This document shows, piece by piece, positions 34,001 to 42,990 of a stretch of 64,000 nt of DNA. A program made the translations under genes and the position numbers. The stretch is from Candidatus Obscuribacterales bacterium (GTDB lineage: Bacteria; Cyanobacteriota; Vampirovibrionia; Obscuribacterales; Obscuribacteraceae), in contig JAIEOQ010000006.1 in the NCBI GenBank assembly GCA_019750335.1, forward strand, positions 310,001 through 374,000, in the 5' to 3' direction. The notes under the pieces are model-generated. The model ran no database searches and was not told the origin of the DNA. It worked only from the letters and a program-made list of their open reading frames with translations. How positions within the stretch are numbered: the stretch's first letter is position 1; each line of letters starts with the position of its first letter.

Positions 34001-34738
34001 ATGAACGATCGAGAAGCCCGCAAATTTCTCAAAGGCGAAATGGATTTTACGCCGCAACGCATGATGCGTTATATCCGTTCGCGGGCGCGCTTGGCTACTG
34101 ACGAAGATGTGGAAGACATTCTGCAATCAGCTTTGATCTTGGTCGTCAAGCACTTTGACCCGAACCATCCTGATGCCAAGCTATCTCTTTATTGTCTGGG
34201 GGCGTGCAACAAAGCCATTGCTCAAAATCTTGAGCGTTATCACAAAGTGGTTTTGCGTAAAAAAGATCCGGAAAAAACGACTCGCTCCGCGGAGCCTACT
34301 GTTGCTTCCGGAGAGCTCAATCTGGCCGGACAAACCATGAAAGTAAGTACTCTAGCCCCCGGTAAAAGCTTTAATGAAGGCGAACAACCTTCGGCCCAGT
34401 GGCGGACCACCTCTCTAGATTCGCTTTTCGCTGATGACGACGGGCGTAGCGCTGAGGACGTGTTTGGCTGGGAATATAACCTATCCGGTAGCCATGAGGA
34501 GCGAGACCCGGCTGCTAAAACTCTGCTTAATGATCTAATAGATCAAGTCTTGGCAGAATTGCCGCCCGGAATCCACCGCACCTGCTTTCTTTTGAAATAT
34601 GTACAAGGATATAAACGCGAAGATCTAATTTCATGTCTAAAAATGGATGCCAAAAGTATAGATACAGTCGATAAGAAAATCGTTCGCACGCTAAAGGCAT
34701 TTAAGGAACGGATGGAACAGGACGAGACGCGTATCTAG
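34001..34738 (+). CDS. Sigma-70-family (ECF-like) factor, divergent
   Basis: A 245-residue protein. DVEDILQSALILVVKHFDP (about residues 36-54) matches sigma region 2.1-2.2 of ECF factors ('D-x-E-D-x-x-Q-x-x-x-x-x'). The last 75 residues (LAELPPGIHRTCFLLKYVQGYKREDLISCLKMDAKSIDTV...) match region 4, with its helix-turn-helix. The linker between them is unusually long (about 85 residues), Ser/Pro/Gly-rich and poorly conserved-looking. Ordinary ECF factors are about 170-200 aa. No anti-sigma factor is evident; the following gene is the only partner candidate. Confidence 0.78.
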   Translation: MNDREARKFLKGEMDFTPQRMMRYIRSRARLATDEDVEDILQSALILVVKHFDPNHPDAKLSLYCLGACNKAIAQNLERYHKVVLRKKDPEKTTRSAEPTVASGELNLAGQTMKVSTLAPGKSFNEGEQPSAQWRTTSLDSLFADDDGRSAEDVFGWEYNLSGSHEERDPAAKTLLNDLIDQVLAELPPGIHRTCFLLKYVQGYKREDLISCLKMDAKSIDTVDKKIVRTLKAFKERMEQDETRI

Positions 34739-34750
34739 GAGTTGCGGAAA

Positions 34751-35428
34751 ATGAATAGCCCGACAGATGAATTGAAAAAGATCCTTCAAGCTAAGGATGA
34801 GGGAGTAATTGCGGAGAGCGTCAAGCAGTTCTTCCAAAAATACGGTGATAATTTGCCTTTGCCCGGCGAAGACAGCGCTTTTGATCGAGCGATGTGGGCA
34901 GCTTCCGAATATGTTGAGCTTTCGGCTAAAGATGAAAGTATGCTCAATCGAGTGACTTTACGCCTGCTTGCCGAACATGCCGACGCTACTGCCGCGACAT
35001 TCTTAAAAGTACGCGATCTGGTTGGCAATGGGCGCGAGACTGCAGTTCAACTTTGGCAAGATATGTTGTCGGCAATGTCCTGGCAACAGATGGTGCCGGC
35101 TGGAGCTTTGCGCGGTGTCGGCACACGTATGGTATCGCTTGGCACTTTTGAGCAAGATTTAGGGAGTGCCAATGTTCAAATGAACTTAGGCTGGCTTGTC
35201 GATCAAGATCAGTTTCGCATATTGCTCAATGCCAAAGACGGCAACGGCGCCGCTATGGCTAACGTAGAGCTGAGAGTAAAAGAGTCGGAAAAAGGTGTGG
35301 TTTTCAGCCGTAAAACTAACGAAGACGGCGCTATCGTTGCACCATCAGTTAAAGTCGGACCGGGACAATATCAAATTGAAATCCTGGTTGGCGACAAGGT
35401 AGCGCAAACGCCTTTCTTCGTCCTTTAG
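34751..35428 (+). CDS. Sigma-factor partner protein: helical N-terminus, Ig-like C-terminus
   Basis: A 225-residue protein directly downstream of the sigma-like gene. Residues 1-110 are helical and acidic. Residues 135-225 look like a beta-sandwich repeat (QFRILLNAKDGNGAAMANVELRV ... GAIVAPSVKVGPGQYQIEI), similar in feel to carboxypeptidase-regulatory-like/Ig domains. There is no signal peptide or membrane segment, so it is not a classic membrane anti-sigma factor. The ATG at 34751 with AGGAG nine bases upstream is preferred over TTG at 34742. It could regulate or be regulated by the sigma factor; this is inferred from adjacency only. Confidence 0.7.
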   Translation: MNSPTDELKKILQAKDEGVIAESVKQFFQKYGDNLPLPGEDSAFDRAMWAASEYVELSAKDESMLNRVTLRLLAEHADATAATFLKVRDLVGNGRETAVQLWQDMLSAMSWQQMVPAGALRGVGTRMVSLGTFEQDLGSANVQMNLGWLVDQDQFRILLNAKDGNGAAMANVELRVKESEKGVVFSRKTNEDGAIVAPSVKVGPGQYQIEILVGDKVAQTPFFVL

Positions 35429-35511
35429 TGCATATAAGTGACCCAGATAAAAGCGGCTAAAGCAAACGAAGCTAATCCGAATGAAACAAGTACATCTAAA
35501 ACAATGTGCAT
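35425..35511 (-). CDS. 28-residue single-pass membrane protein
   Basis: On the minus strand a 28-codon frame starts with ATG at 35511 and ends with TAA at 35425. It is preceded by a perfect GGAGGT (35520-35525) at an 8-nt spacing. The protein begins MHIVLDVLVSFGLASFALAA; about residues 4-26 form one hydrophobic helix with no charged residue except one Asp near the N-terminus, and it ends in WVTYMH. This is the form of small regulatory membrane proteins (compare KdpF or CydX in style, not in sequence). The frame overlaps the 3' end of the sigma-partner gene by 4 nt on the opposite strand. No function is assigned. Confidence 0.6.
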   Translation of the reverse strand: MHIVLDVLVSFGLASFALAAFIWVTYMH

Positions 35512-35614
35512 TGTGTGATACCTCCGTATCTTGCTTTATACGCGGTCCAAGGTGAAGAAAGGGTTAACGGATTATCGGCAGGACAGTGTTGTCAAATGGA
35601 CTAAGATATGACAC

Positions 35615-36700
35615 ATGTCCAATCGGCCACTAGTGTCTGTTTGCCTGCCGGTATTCAACGGCGACAAATATTTGTCTGCAGCAATTGAGGCAGCACTAGC
35701 TCAAAGTTATGAAAATATCGAGCTATTGATTGCCGATGACGGTTCAAACGACTCCAGCCGTTCAATCGCTGAAAGCTTTGCCGCTAAAGACAAGCGAGTT
35801 CGTTTTTGGATAAACGAAAAACGTTTTGGTCTTTTTGAAAATTACAATGAATGTTTGCGTCAAGCAAAAGGTGAATATATAAAGACTTACGCTCAGGACG
35901 ATCTCCTGGCGCCGGAAGCTATAGCTAAAATGCTTGCAGTTCTTCAAAACAACCGCAGTATCGCTCTTGTTACAACAGCGCAAAAAGTAATAGATCAAAA
36001 CGGCGAAGAGTTGAAACGTACATCCGTTTTTCCGCGTAGTATGAAAATTCCCGCTCGCGAAGTCATTACTTTCAATCTGATTAGCTTGAATAACTGGGTA
36101 GGAGAACCGAGCACGGCAATGTTCAGACGTGAACATGCCGGTAGCGGATTTGACACCGGCTTCTACCATTACGGCGATATCGAATTCTGGTTTAGAATTC
36201 TTGCTCACGGCGACTATTATTTTCTTGACGATTTCCTGTGTAGTTTCCGGCGTCATCCCGACAGCCAAACTGACAAAAATCATAAAGAGCTTTATTACGC
36301 CCTGGATATTCTGCGCTTAAGCCTAAAATATCGTCATATACTCAAAGATATTGAACCGGAAGCTCTCTTCCGCCGCCGTATTTCGGAAGCCGTTGCTTTG
36401 CAGATGGGTCATGTTTCGGCTTCAATCGGTCACGATCTCAGCAATGATTTTGAAACTATTTATTTGAACGAATCCAAAAATACACCGGCGCCTGCTGCCG
36501 GCTTTCGTCTGTTAAGCAGTTATGCACTTTCTGCTTTGACTGAGGCTGTGGCAGATCTTGATCATGAAAAACGTTGCCGCTTCGACGAGCATGAACTGTT
36601 TGTTGCTGAAGTACAAAAAATGCAAAATAGTCTTTACTGGAAAATGACCGAACCTTTGCGGGCCGTTAAAAATGTTTTGACAGGACGCAAAGATGGCTAA
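35615..36700 (+). CDS. Family 2 glycosyltransferase
   Basis: A 361-residue GT-A glycosyltransferase. SVCLPVFNGDKYLSAAIEAAL is the N-terminal strand-helix, IADDGSNDSSRSIA the nucleotide-binding region, and TYAQDDLLAPEA the DxD-like motif (QDD). There is no membrane segment, so it acts at the cytoplasmic face. The donor and acceptor are unknown. It is first of a run with the next two genes; the 3' neighbour starts within its last codons (8-nt overlap). Confidence 0.88.
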   Translation: MSNRPLVSVCLPVFNGDKYLSAAIEAALAQSYENIELLIADDGSNDSSRSIAESFAAKDKRVRFWINEKRFGLFENYNECLRQAKGEYIKTYAQDDLLAPEAIAKMLAVLQNNRSIALVTTAQKVIDQNGEELKRTSVFPRSMKIPAREVITFNLISLNNWVGEPSTAMFRREHAGSGFDTGFYHYGDIEFWFRILAHGDYYFLDDFLCSFRRHPDSQTDKNHKELYYALDILRLSLKYRHILKDIEPEALFRRRISEAVALQMGHVSASIGHDLSNDFETIYLNESKNTPAPAAGFRLLSSYALSALTEAVADLDHEKRCRFDEHELFVAEVQKMQNSLYWKMTEPLRAVKNVLTGRKDG

Positions 36701-37169
36701 AATTTTTGTCTTACTTTTTGTTCTGTTTTATAGTGCGCTTCCGGCTTATGCTCTTGCTAGCTTTAGCGACCTGCGTTTGGCTATGCCTGCTTCTGAGCTG
36801 GCTCAAGCCAAAGAGTTGTTTGCTTACGCCGAATACGGACATTTTGCTGATAAAACCCAATATGACTCGGTAAAAGCCGGCGAACAAAAAGAAATCTACT
36901 CAATACACTGTCGTAATGGCCGTGCTTTCGGTATTGAAGTTAAATTTCCGGCTGCAGGTGTTTCAAGAGAAACAGCGATTAAAAAAATGAGCTTATTAAT
37001 ACAAGGACTAGCTGGTAAAGAGACAGAACACGATGATGATGATCTGAAGAAAAAAGATTGCAGTCAAGCTTGCGAGTTCTTTTATTTTGAGAATGGAGTT
37101 AGAGCTGAGCTTCTTTACGCCAGACAATCATTCGATAAAGTTGTACAAATAAGCGTCTGGAAAAAATGA
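36693..37169 (+). CDS. Small exported protein of the glycan operon, unknown function
   Basis: A 158-residue protein with a clear signal peptide (IFVLLFVLFYSALPAYA). The mature part is about 138 residues with a pair of cysteines (KKKDCSQACEFFYF) near its end and one in IHCRNG, and an acidic HDDDD stretch. I do not recognise a family. AGGA precedes the ATG, which overlaps the GT2 gene; its stop overlaps the next ATG (ATGA). It is therefore translationally coupled on both sides. Confidence 0.7.
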   Translation: MAKIFVLLFVLFYSALPAYALASFSDLRLAMPASELAQAKELFAYAEYGHFADKTQYDSVKAGEQKEIYSIHCRNGRAFGIEVKFPAAGVSRETAIKKMSLLIQGLAGKETEHDDDDLKKKDCSQACEFFYFENGVRAELLYARQSFDKVVQISVWKK

Positions 37170-39874
37170 TGAGTGAGCGCAAGCAAGATTTTTTAGCTCT
37201 GGCATTTATAGCCGTTACTTTTATTGCATTCTTTGTTGGGCCGTTTTTGTGCGGGCAGCAGTTTGCACGTATGGGGCTGGTCTACAATGTGGATGCCTTT
37301 TTCAACGGCTCACTCAAACAAGCAATTGTTCCTTTTACTTGCGACCCTTGCAGCTTTTTGATCTGGTTTCCTAACGCACATTTTGCGCAGCAATCCTGGT
37401 TTAACTTCAGTCCGCCTTTGTGGAATCCATACAGTGGATGCGGTTATCCGATTTTAGGCGATCCGCAATCGATTATTTTTTATCCGGCTCTGTTTTTAGG
37501 TTTGGCTTTTACACCATACTTGTTCAATGTTTTGATGCTGCTTGAAATTCTCAGCGGAGTACTTGGTGTTTATTTCTTAGCTCGCTTTTTCCGTTTGTCG
37601 CCGGCAGCAGCAATATTTGCTGCAACCGCTTATGAGTTCTGTCCTTTTATAGTGCCAAATTTAGATTTGCGTATTATCGGGCCGCTCTCACCTTGGCTAT
37701 TTTACGTTTTTGCACGTTTAGGCGAGAAACCAAATGTACGTACTTTTGCTATTGCTGTAGTTTTGTCGGCTGTTTCTATTCTCACCACTCATCCGGAAAT
37801 CTCTTTCTTTGCCGTATTGTATGCCGCTGCTTTAGGACTGTTACTTATGCTTTCACGTGAATGTTCCAGCATAAGTAAAATTTTGCCGGGGGCTTTGAAA
37901 ACAATAGGTGTGTTCTTGGCGGCAGCTGTGTTTGTCGGCGCTTTATCCAGCATCATTATTTTGCCTTTTCTTGAATTTTTGCGTCAATGTTATTTGTATA
38001 AAGAATCATCCGGGGCTAGCTTTTATACTTTTGCCAATTTTATGGATGGCTTTCTGGCAGCCAAAAGTCTGGAAAAGTATTTTTTAGGCGTTATGGTTGC
38101 TGCTCTTTTACCTCTGTCTTTAATTGTGCGTAAAAGAACACTTGTTTGCATCAATTTGATGGTGCTATTGGTCGGATTCTTTTCTTTACCCCCAGCATTC
38201 TTCGCTGAATTCATGTCTCATCCGCCGCTTTCATTTTTAGCGACTATTTATGGTGTGCCTGATTTATTGATTTTGCTCTGTCTTTCCAGCGCTTTTGCAC
38301 TTGATTATTTTGCTGAAAAAAGATCAATTGCTCTTTGTTGCCTGTTTGCTTTGAGTGTTTTCTGGATTATCTCTTTTGCCGCTGGCGGTCTTTCAGTCGA
38401 TAAGATCCAGAGCGCTTTTAAAATGCAAAAAATCTTTTTTCTTTATTCCGGTATCAGCTTGGTAGTTGCTGCTCTATTTGCTTTTTTGTGGAGCGGAATC
38501 AAACAAATTCCAGCCAAAGCAATTGTTTTTGTGTTTATCGCCGCTAATTTGGTTTCGATTATTCCTTATGCCAGAGCGGCGTTACCCAAGTGTCAAGCTT
38601 ATACGATTGAACAGAATGAGGCTCTTAAATATTTGAACGAGCAGCATCAGCGTGTGGTTTCTGTCGGGCGTAACTTCTTTTTGCCAAATCTGCAAATGAA
38701 TTACGAAATACCGGCTATCGGTTGTTTTAGTCCGATGCTTTTGAAGTCCTATCGAGCTTATATTCAGCAGTGCAAAACTTATTGTCATAATCTTTATTTT
38801 TACGATTTTCCTGAACAATGCTCTAAGTTGCTCAATCTTGCCAGTGTCAAATATGTGCTGACACGTACAGCGATCAGCGGTTCTGATCATGAGCAAGCCG
38901 TGGTCACACTCACTCCGACAGCGCCGCGCCGAATAATGAGCGGCTTACGCTTGCTCTCTTCGGCGGCGATATTTGATCCGATCAATTGGCAATTTGAATG
39001 TGACTTGCAATTACGAGTTCATGATTCAGCTTCATTGCGTTATGCGTTGCAACTGTGTGTTTTAGACGCCAAAAACAATCTTGTTTGGTCCGGACCGGAA
39101 GAGTTGCTTGATACAACTAATTTGCGCAATCATCTATATTCACGGCGAATCTATCTACCTGTACCGATAGCACAAAAGAACAAATTACGTTTTGGTTTCA
39201 AGGTAATTGATACTTGGACCGGAGCTAAGCCAACTTTGGATGAAAACTTATTACCTGCTTCGGTTGGTGTTTTTATTCTTGGTGAACACGGATTTGATCA
39301 TAAACGGCTAGCTATGGAGGGCCAGGATCGGCATTTCAAGCTTGTGTCGGCATACAAAGATGGTGTGCGAATTTATCAAAATATGCGGGCCAGACCCCAG
39401 GCTTATTTAGCTGCGAAAATATTTACTGTAATTAGTGAAGAAGAAGCTTTGAAGCTGATTGATTCACCAGAATTTAGAGCTGATCAGGATATCGTTCTGA
39501 TTGGAGCGAAAGCAAAAATTGAAGAACCAATCCCTGGTCTGCGCGACGATGATTACGAGATATTTGTCAATCGGCCCAGTTCGACTAGCGTTGTGATTGA
39601 AGCCGACGTACCTGCTGCAACTATGCTTGTACTAACCGATACCTTTTATCCCGGTTGGAAATGTACTATTGATGGTAACTCGGCAGCGATTGAACGTGTT
39701 AACTACATGTTCCGTGGCGTGAAAGTATCTCCGGGCAAACACAAAATAGTTTTTTCTTACGAACCGGATTCATTCCGGCTTGGGCTACTTTTGGCAACGT
39801 TGGCGGCAATTGGTTTAATTGCACTTCCGATTCTCGATAAACGAATTTTAAGAAAGCCTCGCTCTTTTGGTTAA
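37166..39874 (+). CDS. Large multispanning membrane protein, YfhO-like
   Basis: A 902-residue membrane protein with about 11-13 hydrophobic segments in residues 10-480. A soluble domain follows, with a last pair of helices at the C-terminus. The motif WNPYSGCGYPILGDPQSIIFYP (around residues 88-110) is typical of YfhO/DUF2298-like GT-C proteins. The C-terminal LTDTFYPGWKCTIDGNSAAI plus GVKVSPGKHKIVFSYEP is the usual YfhO tail. YfhO-type proteins modify envelope glycopolymers using polyprenyl-linked sugars. Here it probably works with the neighbouring GT2 and the DPM-like GT2 downstream. A second in-frame ATG follows directly at 37169. Confidence 0.85.
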   Translation: MMSERKQDFLALAFIAVTFIAFFVGPFLCGQQFARMGLVYNVDAFFNGSLKQAIVPFTCDPCSFLIWFPNAHFAQQSWFNFSPPLWNPYSGCGYPILGDPQSIIFYPALFLGLAFTPYLFNVLMLLEILSGVLGVYFLARFFRLSPAAAIFAATAYEFCPFIVPNLDLRIIGPLSPWLFYVFARLGEKPNVRTFAIAVVLSAVSILTTHPEISFFAVLYAAALGLLLMLSRECSSISKILPGALKTIGVFLAAAVFVGALSSIIILPFLEFLRQCYLYKESSGASFYTFANFMDGFLAAKSLEKYFLGVMVAALLPLSLIVRKRTLVCINLMVLLVGFFSLPPAFFAEFMSHPPLSFLATIYGVPDLLILLCLSSAFALDYFAEKRSIALCCLFALSVFWIISFAAGGLSVDKIQSAFKMQKIFFLYSGISLVVAALFAFLWSGIKQIPAKAIVFVFIAANLVSIIPYARAALPKCQAYTIEQNEALKYLNEQHQRVVSVGRNFFLPNLQMNYEIPAIGCFSPMLLKSYRAYIQQCKTYCHNLYFYDFPEQCSKLLNLASVKYVLTRTAISGSDHEQAVVTLTPTAPRRIMSGLRLLSSAAIFDPINWQFECDLQLRVHDSASLRYALQLCVLDAKNNLVWSGPEELLDTTNLRNHLYSRRIYLPVPIAQKNKLRFGFKVIDTWTGAKPTLDENLLPASVGVFILGEHGFDHKRLAMEGQDRHFKLVSAYKDGVRIYQNMRARPQAYLAAKIFTVISEEEALKLIDSPEFRADQDIVLIGAKAKIEEPIPGLRDDDYEIFVNRPSSTSVVIEADVPAATMLVLTDTFYPGWKCTIDGNSAAIERVNYMFRGVKVSPGKHKIVFSYEPDSFRLGLLLATLAAIGLIALPILDKRILRKPRSFG

Positions 39875-39963
39875 TCTTCCCCCATATCAGGACAATCAGG
39901 GGCTAAATTGCGATACTATGGTTGGCAAGTGTATTGCCCCAGCGCTTTTCGGAGCCGGTGTAA

Positions 39964-40983
39964 ATGTCCGACCATATTCAATTTCCGCATATTACCCATC
40001 ATCCGGCTGCCATGATTGATGCCAGTCCGCTGCCGGCAAATGCTGAGGCTAAAAAAGCTGATTATTTCATCAGTGTTGTGATTCCGGTATACAACGAAGA
40101 GCAGTGTTTGCATGAGTGTTTTGAACGCATGCAAAGTTTATTTGAAGGAATTGGCTGTAAATACGAGCTGGTTTTTGTTAACGACGGTAGTCGTGATTCC
40201 TCTTTAGACATTTTGACCAGTCTTAATCAGGCTCATCCTCAAGCTGTGCGAGTTGTTGATCTTTCTCGTAATTTTGGGCATCAAATGGCGATTACAGCCG
40301 GTATCGATCATGTGCAAGGCGATGCGGTAGTAATTATTGACGCCGACTTGCAAGATCCGCCGGAAGTGATTCCGCAACTGATCGAACAATGGCGCCTTGG
40401 CTATGATGTAGTGCATGCTCGTCGTGCGGAAAGACTTGACGAAACGCCGATTAAGAAGCTGACAGCGTCTATGCATTATCGTCTTTTGTCCAGTTTGTCC
40501 GATGTGAAAATGCCGCTTGATGTCGGCGATTTCAAACTGATCAGCAAAAAAGTGGTGATGGATCTGCGCTCATTACGTGAGCGTTATCGCTATATGCGTG
40601 GCTTGGTTACTTGGATTGGTTACAAACAAACATTTGTGGATTATGTTCGCCAAGGCAGACATGCCGGCGTTACTAAATACACACCGATTAAAATGATTCG
40701 TCTGTCAGTAAACAGTATCGTTGCTTTTTCAATTGTGCCGTTGCGATTGGCTAGTCTTTGCGGTTTTCTGACGACAATTGCTGCCGGACTGTATTTGCTT
40801 TATGCACTTTATGCCAAGTTTGTTATGCACACAGCCATCCTTGGTTGGACAAGCGTGATTATGGCTATTTTGATCATTGGTGGTATGCAACTGACTTGTT
40901 TGGGCATTCTTGGCGAGTATTTAGGCATGCTCTGTGTTGAGATCAAAGACCGCCCGCTTTATTTAGTGAACAAAGTTCTTTAG
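39964..40983 (+). CDS. Polyprenyl-phosphate glycosyltransferase (GtrB/DPM1-like GT2)
   Basis: A 339-residue GT2. SVVIPVYNEEQCLHECFERM, FVNDGSRDSSLDIL and IDADLQDPPEVIPQL are hallmarks of the GtrB/ArnC/DPM1 group, which loads a sugar onto undecaprenyl phosphate at the cytoplasmic face. Two C-terminal hydrophobic hairpins (about 235-265 and 275-310) anchor it. It probably feeds the GT-C enzymes of this locus. GGAG precedes the ATG. Its 3' end overlaps the convergent gene by 41 nt. Confidence 0.9.
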   Translation: MSDHIQFPHITHHPAAMIDASPLPANAEAKKADYFISVVIPVYNEEQCLHECFERMQSLFEGIGCKYELVFVNDGSRDSSLDILTSLNQAHPQAVRVVDLSRNFGHQMAITAGIDHVQGDAVVIIDADLQDPPEVIPQLIEQWRLGYDVVHARRAERLDETPIKKLTASMHYRLLSSLSDVKMPLDVGDFKLISKKVVMDLRSLRERYRYMRGLVTWIGYKQTFVDYVRQGRHAGVTKYTPIKMIRLSVNSIVAFSIVPLRLASLCGFLTTIAAGLYLLYALYAKFVMHTAILGWTSVIMAILIIGGMQLTCLGILGEYLGMLCVEIKDRPLYLVNKVL

Positions 40984-41929
40984 TTAGCTTTGCTGTTACT
41001 TTTGGAACCAAGCTGCTTCTGATATGTGACTGATCGATTGTCACGTTCTCAGGATAAAGATTCTGAGCGTCGATAAATGGGATTGTTAGTTCTTGGCATA
41101 TCGCTTCTGGTTGCAATGCCGGAGGCAGTTTATTCTCTAGCTGTCTCATTTTCGGACCGACAGGCAAGCGGATTATAACGATCTTCCAGCCTTTATTCTT
41201 TGCTTCTTTCAGTTTGGTTATTACTGCTTCTCGTCTAACCACAGCTGCGGGCTGGTTTTGAATTATTTTGTCAATGATATCCTTGTAAAAATGCAGTTGG
41301 AAAACACTTGGATCCAGAGGCAGATTACCGGGACCAACCAAACGTGCTTGTACGAATCCATCAGAATATATTTTGCGGTCTGTCCAGCCGACATCGGCTG
41401 TTGCTCTGTTTGGATGCTGAATGAGCCTGAGAAAAGTTTTTCCATTCAGAAAAAAACAGATTCTTTCTTGAATCAGATAACGAATCTCTTTCTCCAATAG
41501 TTGTCCGAAATTGAATCGGTTTTTTTCTTCCAGTATCGGCGAATCAAAAGTGTAAAAACAAGCGGGGCTGTAGTTTATGGCTAGGATGCCAGGCTGGCTG
41601 CAATGATATGACAATAAGTGATCTACTGATGCAACAATGTTAGTTGCCGCCAGACCGGCATTAATGGCGTGCAGAGCTGGTTTTTGTTGTGAGAGGATCT
41701 CGGAAGCGATTTTTTCAGCAAGTCCCCAACCGACTCTGCTGTCTCCGACAAATATAACTGCATGTTTGAAATCAGAAAGGCGGAGCTTCAATTTGATTTC
41801 GGGCTCAGTTAAACCAGGCATGCTTTGTGGCAAGCCGCCTAGATCTAGATAAAACCAGTTGAGCAAATACAACAGTGCCGCAGTAATCGCTACGGACAAA
41901 ACAGTGTTAGTTGCTGTTGCCGGGCTCAT
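40943..41929 (-). CDS. Membrane-anchored SGNH-like protein, unknown function
   Basis: A 328-residue protein with one N-terminal membrane segment (TVLSVAITAALLYLLNWFYL). HAVIFVGDSRVGWGLAEKIA (around residue 60) is an SGNH block-I-like motif (G-D-S), and HAINAGLAATNI supplies a block-II-like G. TIDQSHIRSSL near the C-terminus may carry the Asp/His pair. Such proteins act as acyl esterases or acyltransferases on glycans, which fits its place here. It overlaps the upstream GT2 start by 23 nt and the convergent GtrB-like gene by 41 nt. Confidence 0.65.
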   Translation of the reverse strand: MSPATATNTVLSVAITAALLYLLNWFYLDLGGLPQSMPGLTEPEIKLKLRLSDFKHAVIFVGDSRVGWGLAEKIASEILSQQKPALHAINAGLAATNIVASVDHLLSYHCSQPGILAINYSPACFYTFDSPILEEKNRFNFGQLLEKEIRYLIQERICFFLNGKTFLRLIQHPNRATADVGWTDRKIYSDGFVQARLVGPGNLPLDPSVFQLHFYKDIIDKIIQNQPAAVVRREAVITKLKEAKNKGWKIVIIRLPVGPKMRQLENKLPPALQPEAICQELTIPFIDAQNLYPENVTIDQSHIRSSLVPKVTAKLTKELCSLNKAGGL

Positions 41930-42926
41930 TTAATTGGCTTTGTACTACAAATAAAGGACGTCCTTTTACCTGCTCAAAAATCTGACCGATATACAGTCCG
42001 ACCACGCCAACGGCAATTAAGTTGAATCCACCGAGGGTAAGTGTCAGTACGACTGTGCTGGTCCAACCGGATAGAACCGTTTTGCAAATGAAAAATTCAC
42101 CAAGTGCATAAAATATGCCGAGAAAGCCTAGAAATGAGATGGCAAAACCGGTGCCGATAATCCATTCCAGAAGGGCCGTTGATTGAAAAAATAGTCCTTG
42201 CAGAGCCAAACGGAGTAATGTTTTGAAGTTGTAAGAGCTCTGCCCTTCTTCTCTTGCCGCTCTTTGGGCGTCAATATAACCACGTCTGAATCCAAGCCAG
42301 AAGAGAATCAATAGATAGTGCCGGCTGTGATCGGTGAAACGGAGAAAGGCATCAATAACATTTCGCGAAATAATGCTGAAGCTACCGCAACTATCGTCTA
42401 CTTTAGTGCCGGTAATGGCACTGAGTAAATTGAAATAAGTTTGCGATACTAGAGCACGAACCGGTTCTTTAGCCCGGCTGGCTCGTTTGGCAAAAACTAT
42501 GTCATAACCTTCTTCGGCTTTGGCGATCAGGCGTGGAATGTCTTCGGGTAGATCTTGAAGATCGCAATCCATAATCACCGCTCGTTCACCGCGTGCGTAA
42601 GTCAAACCGGCTGTAATAGCGGCTTGTTGTCCGTAGTTACGGCTTAGTTTAATCGCCCGCACTGACTTTGTTGAACTAGCAATTTCAGCCAAAATATCCC
42701 ATGAACCATCGGGGCTTGAATCATCAACGAACAAGAGCTCATATGAAAGCGAAAGCTCATTCAAGACCTGATGCAGTCTGTTGTTAAGTTGGTGCAAAAA
42801 AGATTGAGCCCGATATACCGGTATGATCACACTCAGCTGAACAGAAGTTTTTTCGACTTCTGCTACCATAGTTTGTTGCGTGATTTGAGCTGGTGCAAAA
42901 TCCAGCTGACTTGCGAGCTTGTTCAC
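41907..42926 (-). CDS. Polyprenyl-phosphate glycosyltransferase (GtrB-like GT2)
   Basis: A 339-residue paralogue in type of the 39964 gene. SVIIPVYRAQSFLHQLNNRL, FVDDSSPDGSWDIL and IMDCDLQDLPEDIPRL mark the GtrB/DPM1-like group, and two membrane hairpins follow in the last 110 residues. Residues 1-30 form an extra N-terminal stretch; an internal ATG (codon 21) is an alternative to the GTG start at 42926. Having two such enzymes suggests two lipid-linked sugars are made. Confidence 0.88.
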   Translation of the reverse strand: MNKLASQLDFAPAQITQQTMVAEVEKTSVQLSVIIPVYRAQSFLHQLNNRLHQVLNELSLSYELLFVDDSSPDGSWDILAEIASSTKSVRAIKLSRNYGQQAAITAGLTYARGERAVIMDCDLQDLPEDIPRLIAKAEEGYDIVFAKRASRAKEPVRALVSQTYFNLLSAITGTKVDDSCGSFSIISRNVIDAFLRFTDHSRHYLLILFWLGFRRGYIDAQRAAREEGQSSYNFKTLLRLALQGLFFQSTALLEWIIGTGFAISFLGFLGIFYALGEFFICKTVLSGWTSTVVLTLTLGGFNLIAVGVVGLYIGQIFEQVKGRPLFVVQSQLNEPGNSN

Positions 42927-42949
42927 TCTGTAATTATGAGTGGTTTTGG

Positions 42950-42969
42950 ACCCTTTTCAACTAAAGGGT
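42950..42969. promoter_or_regulatory. 7-bp inverted repeat in the divergent region before the beta-propeller gene
   Basis: ACCCTTT and AAAGGGT are separated by 6 nt in the 64-bp gap between the divergent GtrB-like and beta-propeller genes. It could be an operator or a leader hairpin. GAGGT follows at good distance before the ATG at 42991. Confidence 0.35.
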
Positions 42970-42990
42970 TCTTAAGAATAAGAGGTCAAA

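Noticed and set aside
35762..36283. 173-codon minus-strand frame inside the GT2 gene
   Set aside because: Entirely antisense to a clear glycosyltransferase, with no ribosome binding site or domain pattern.
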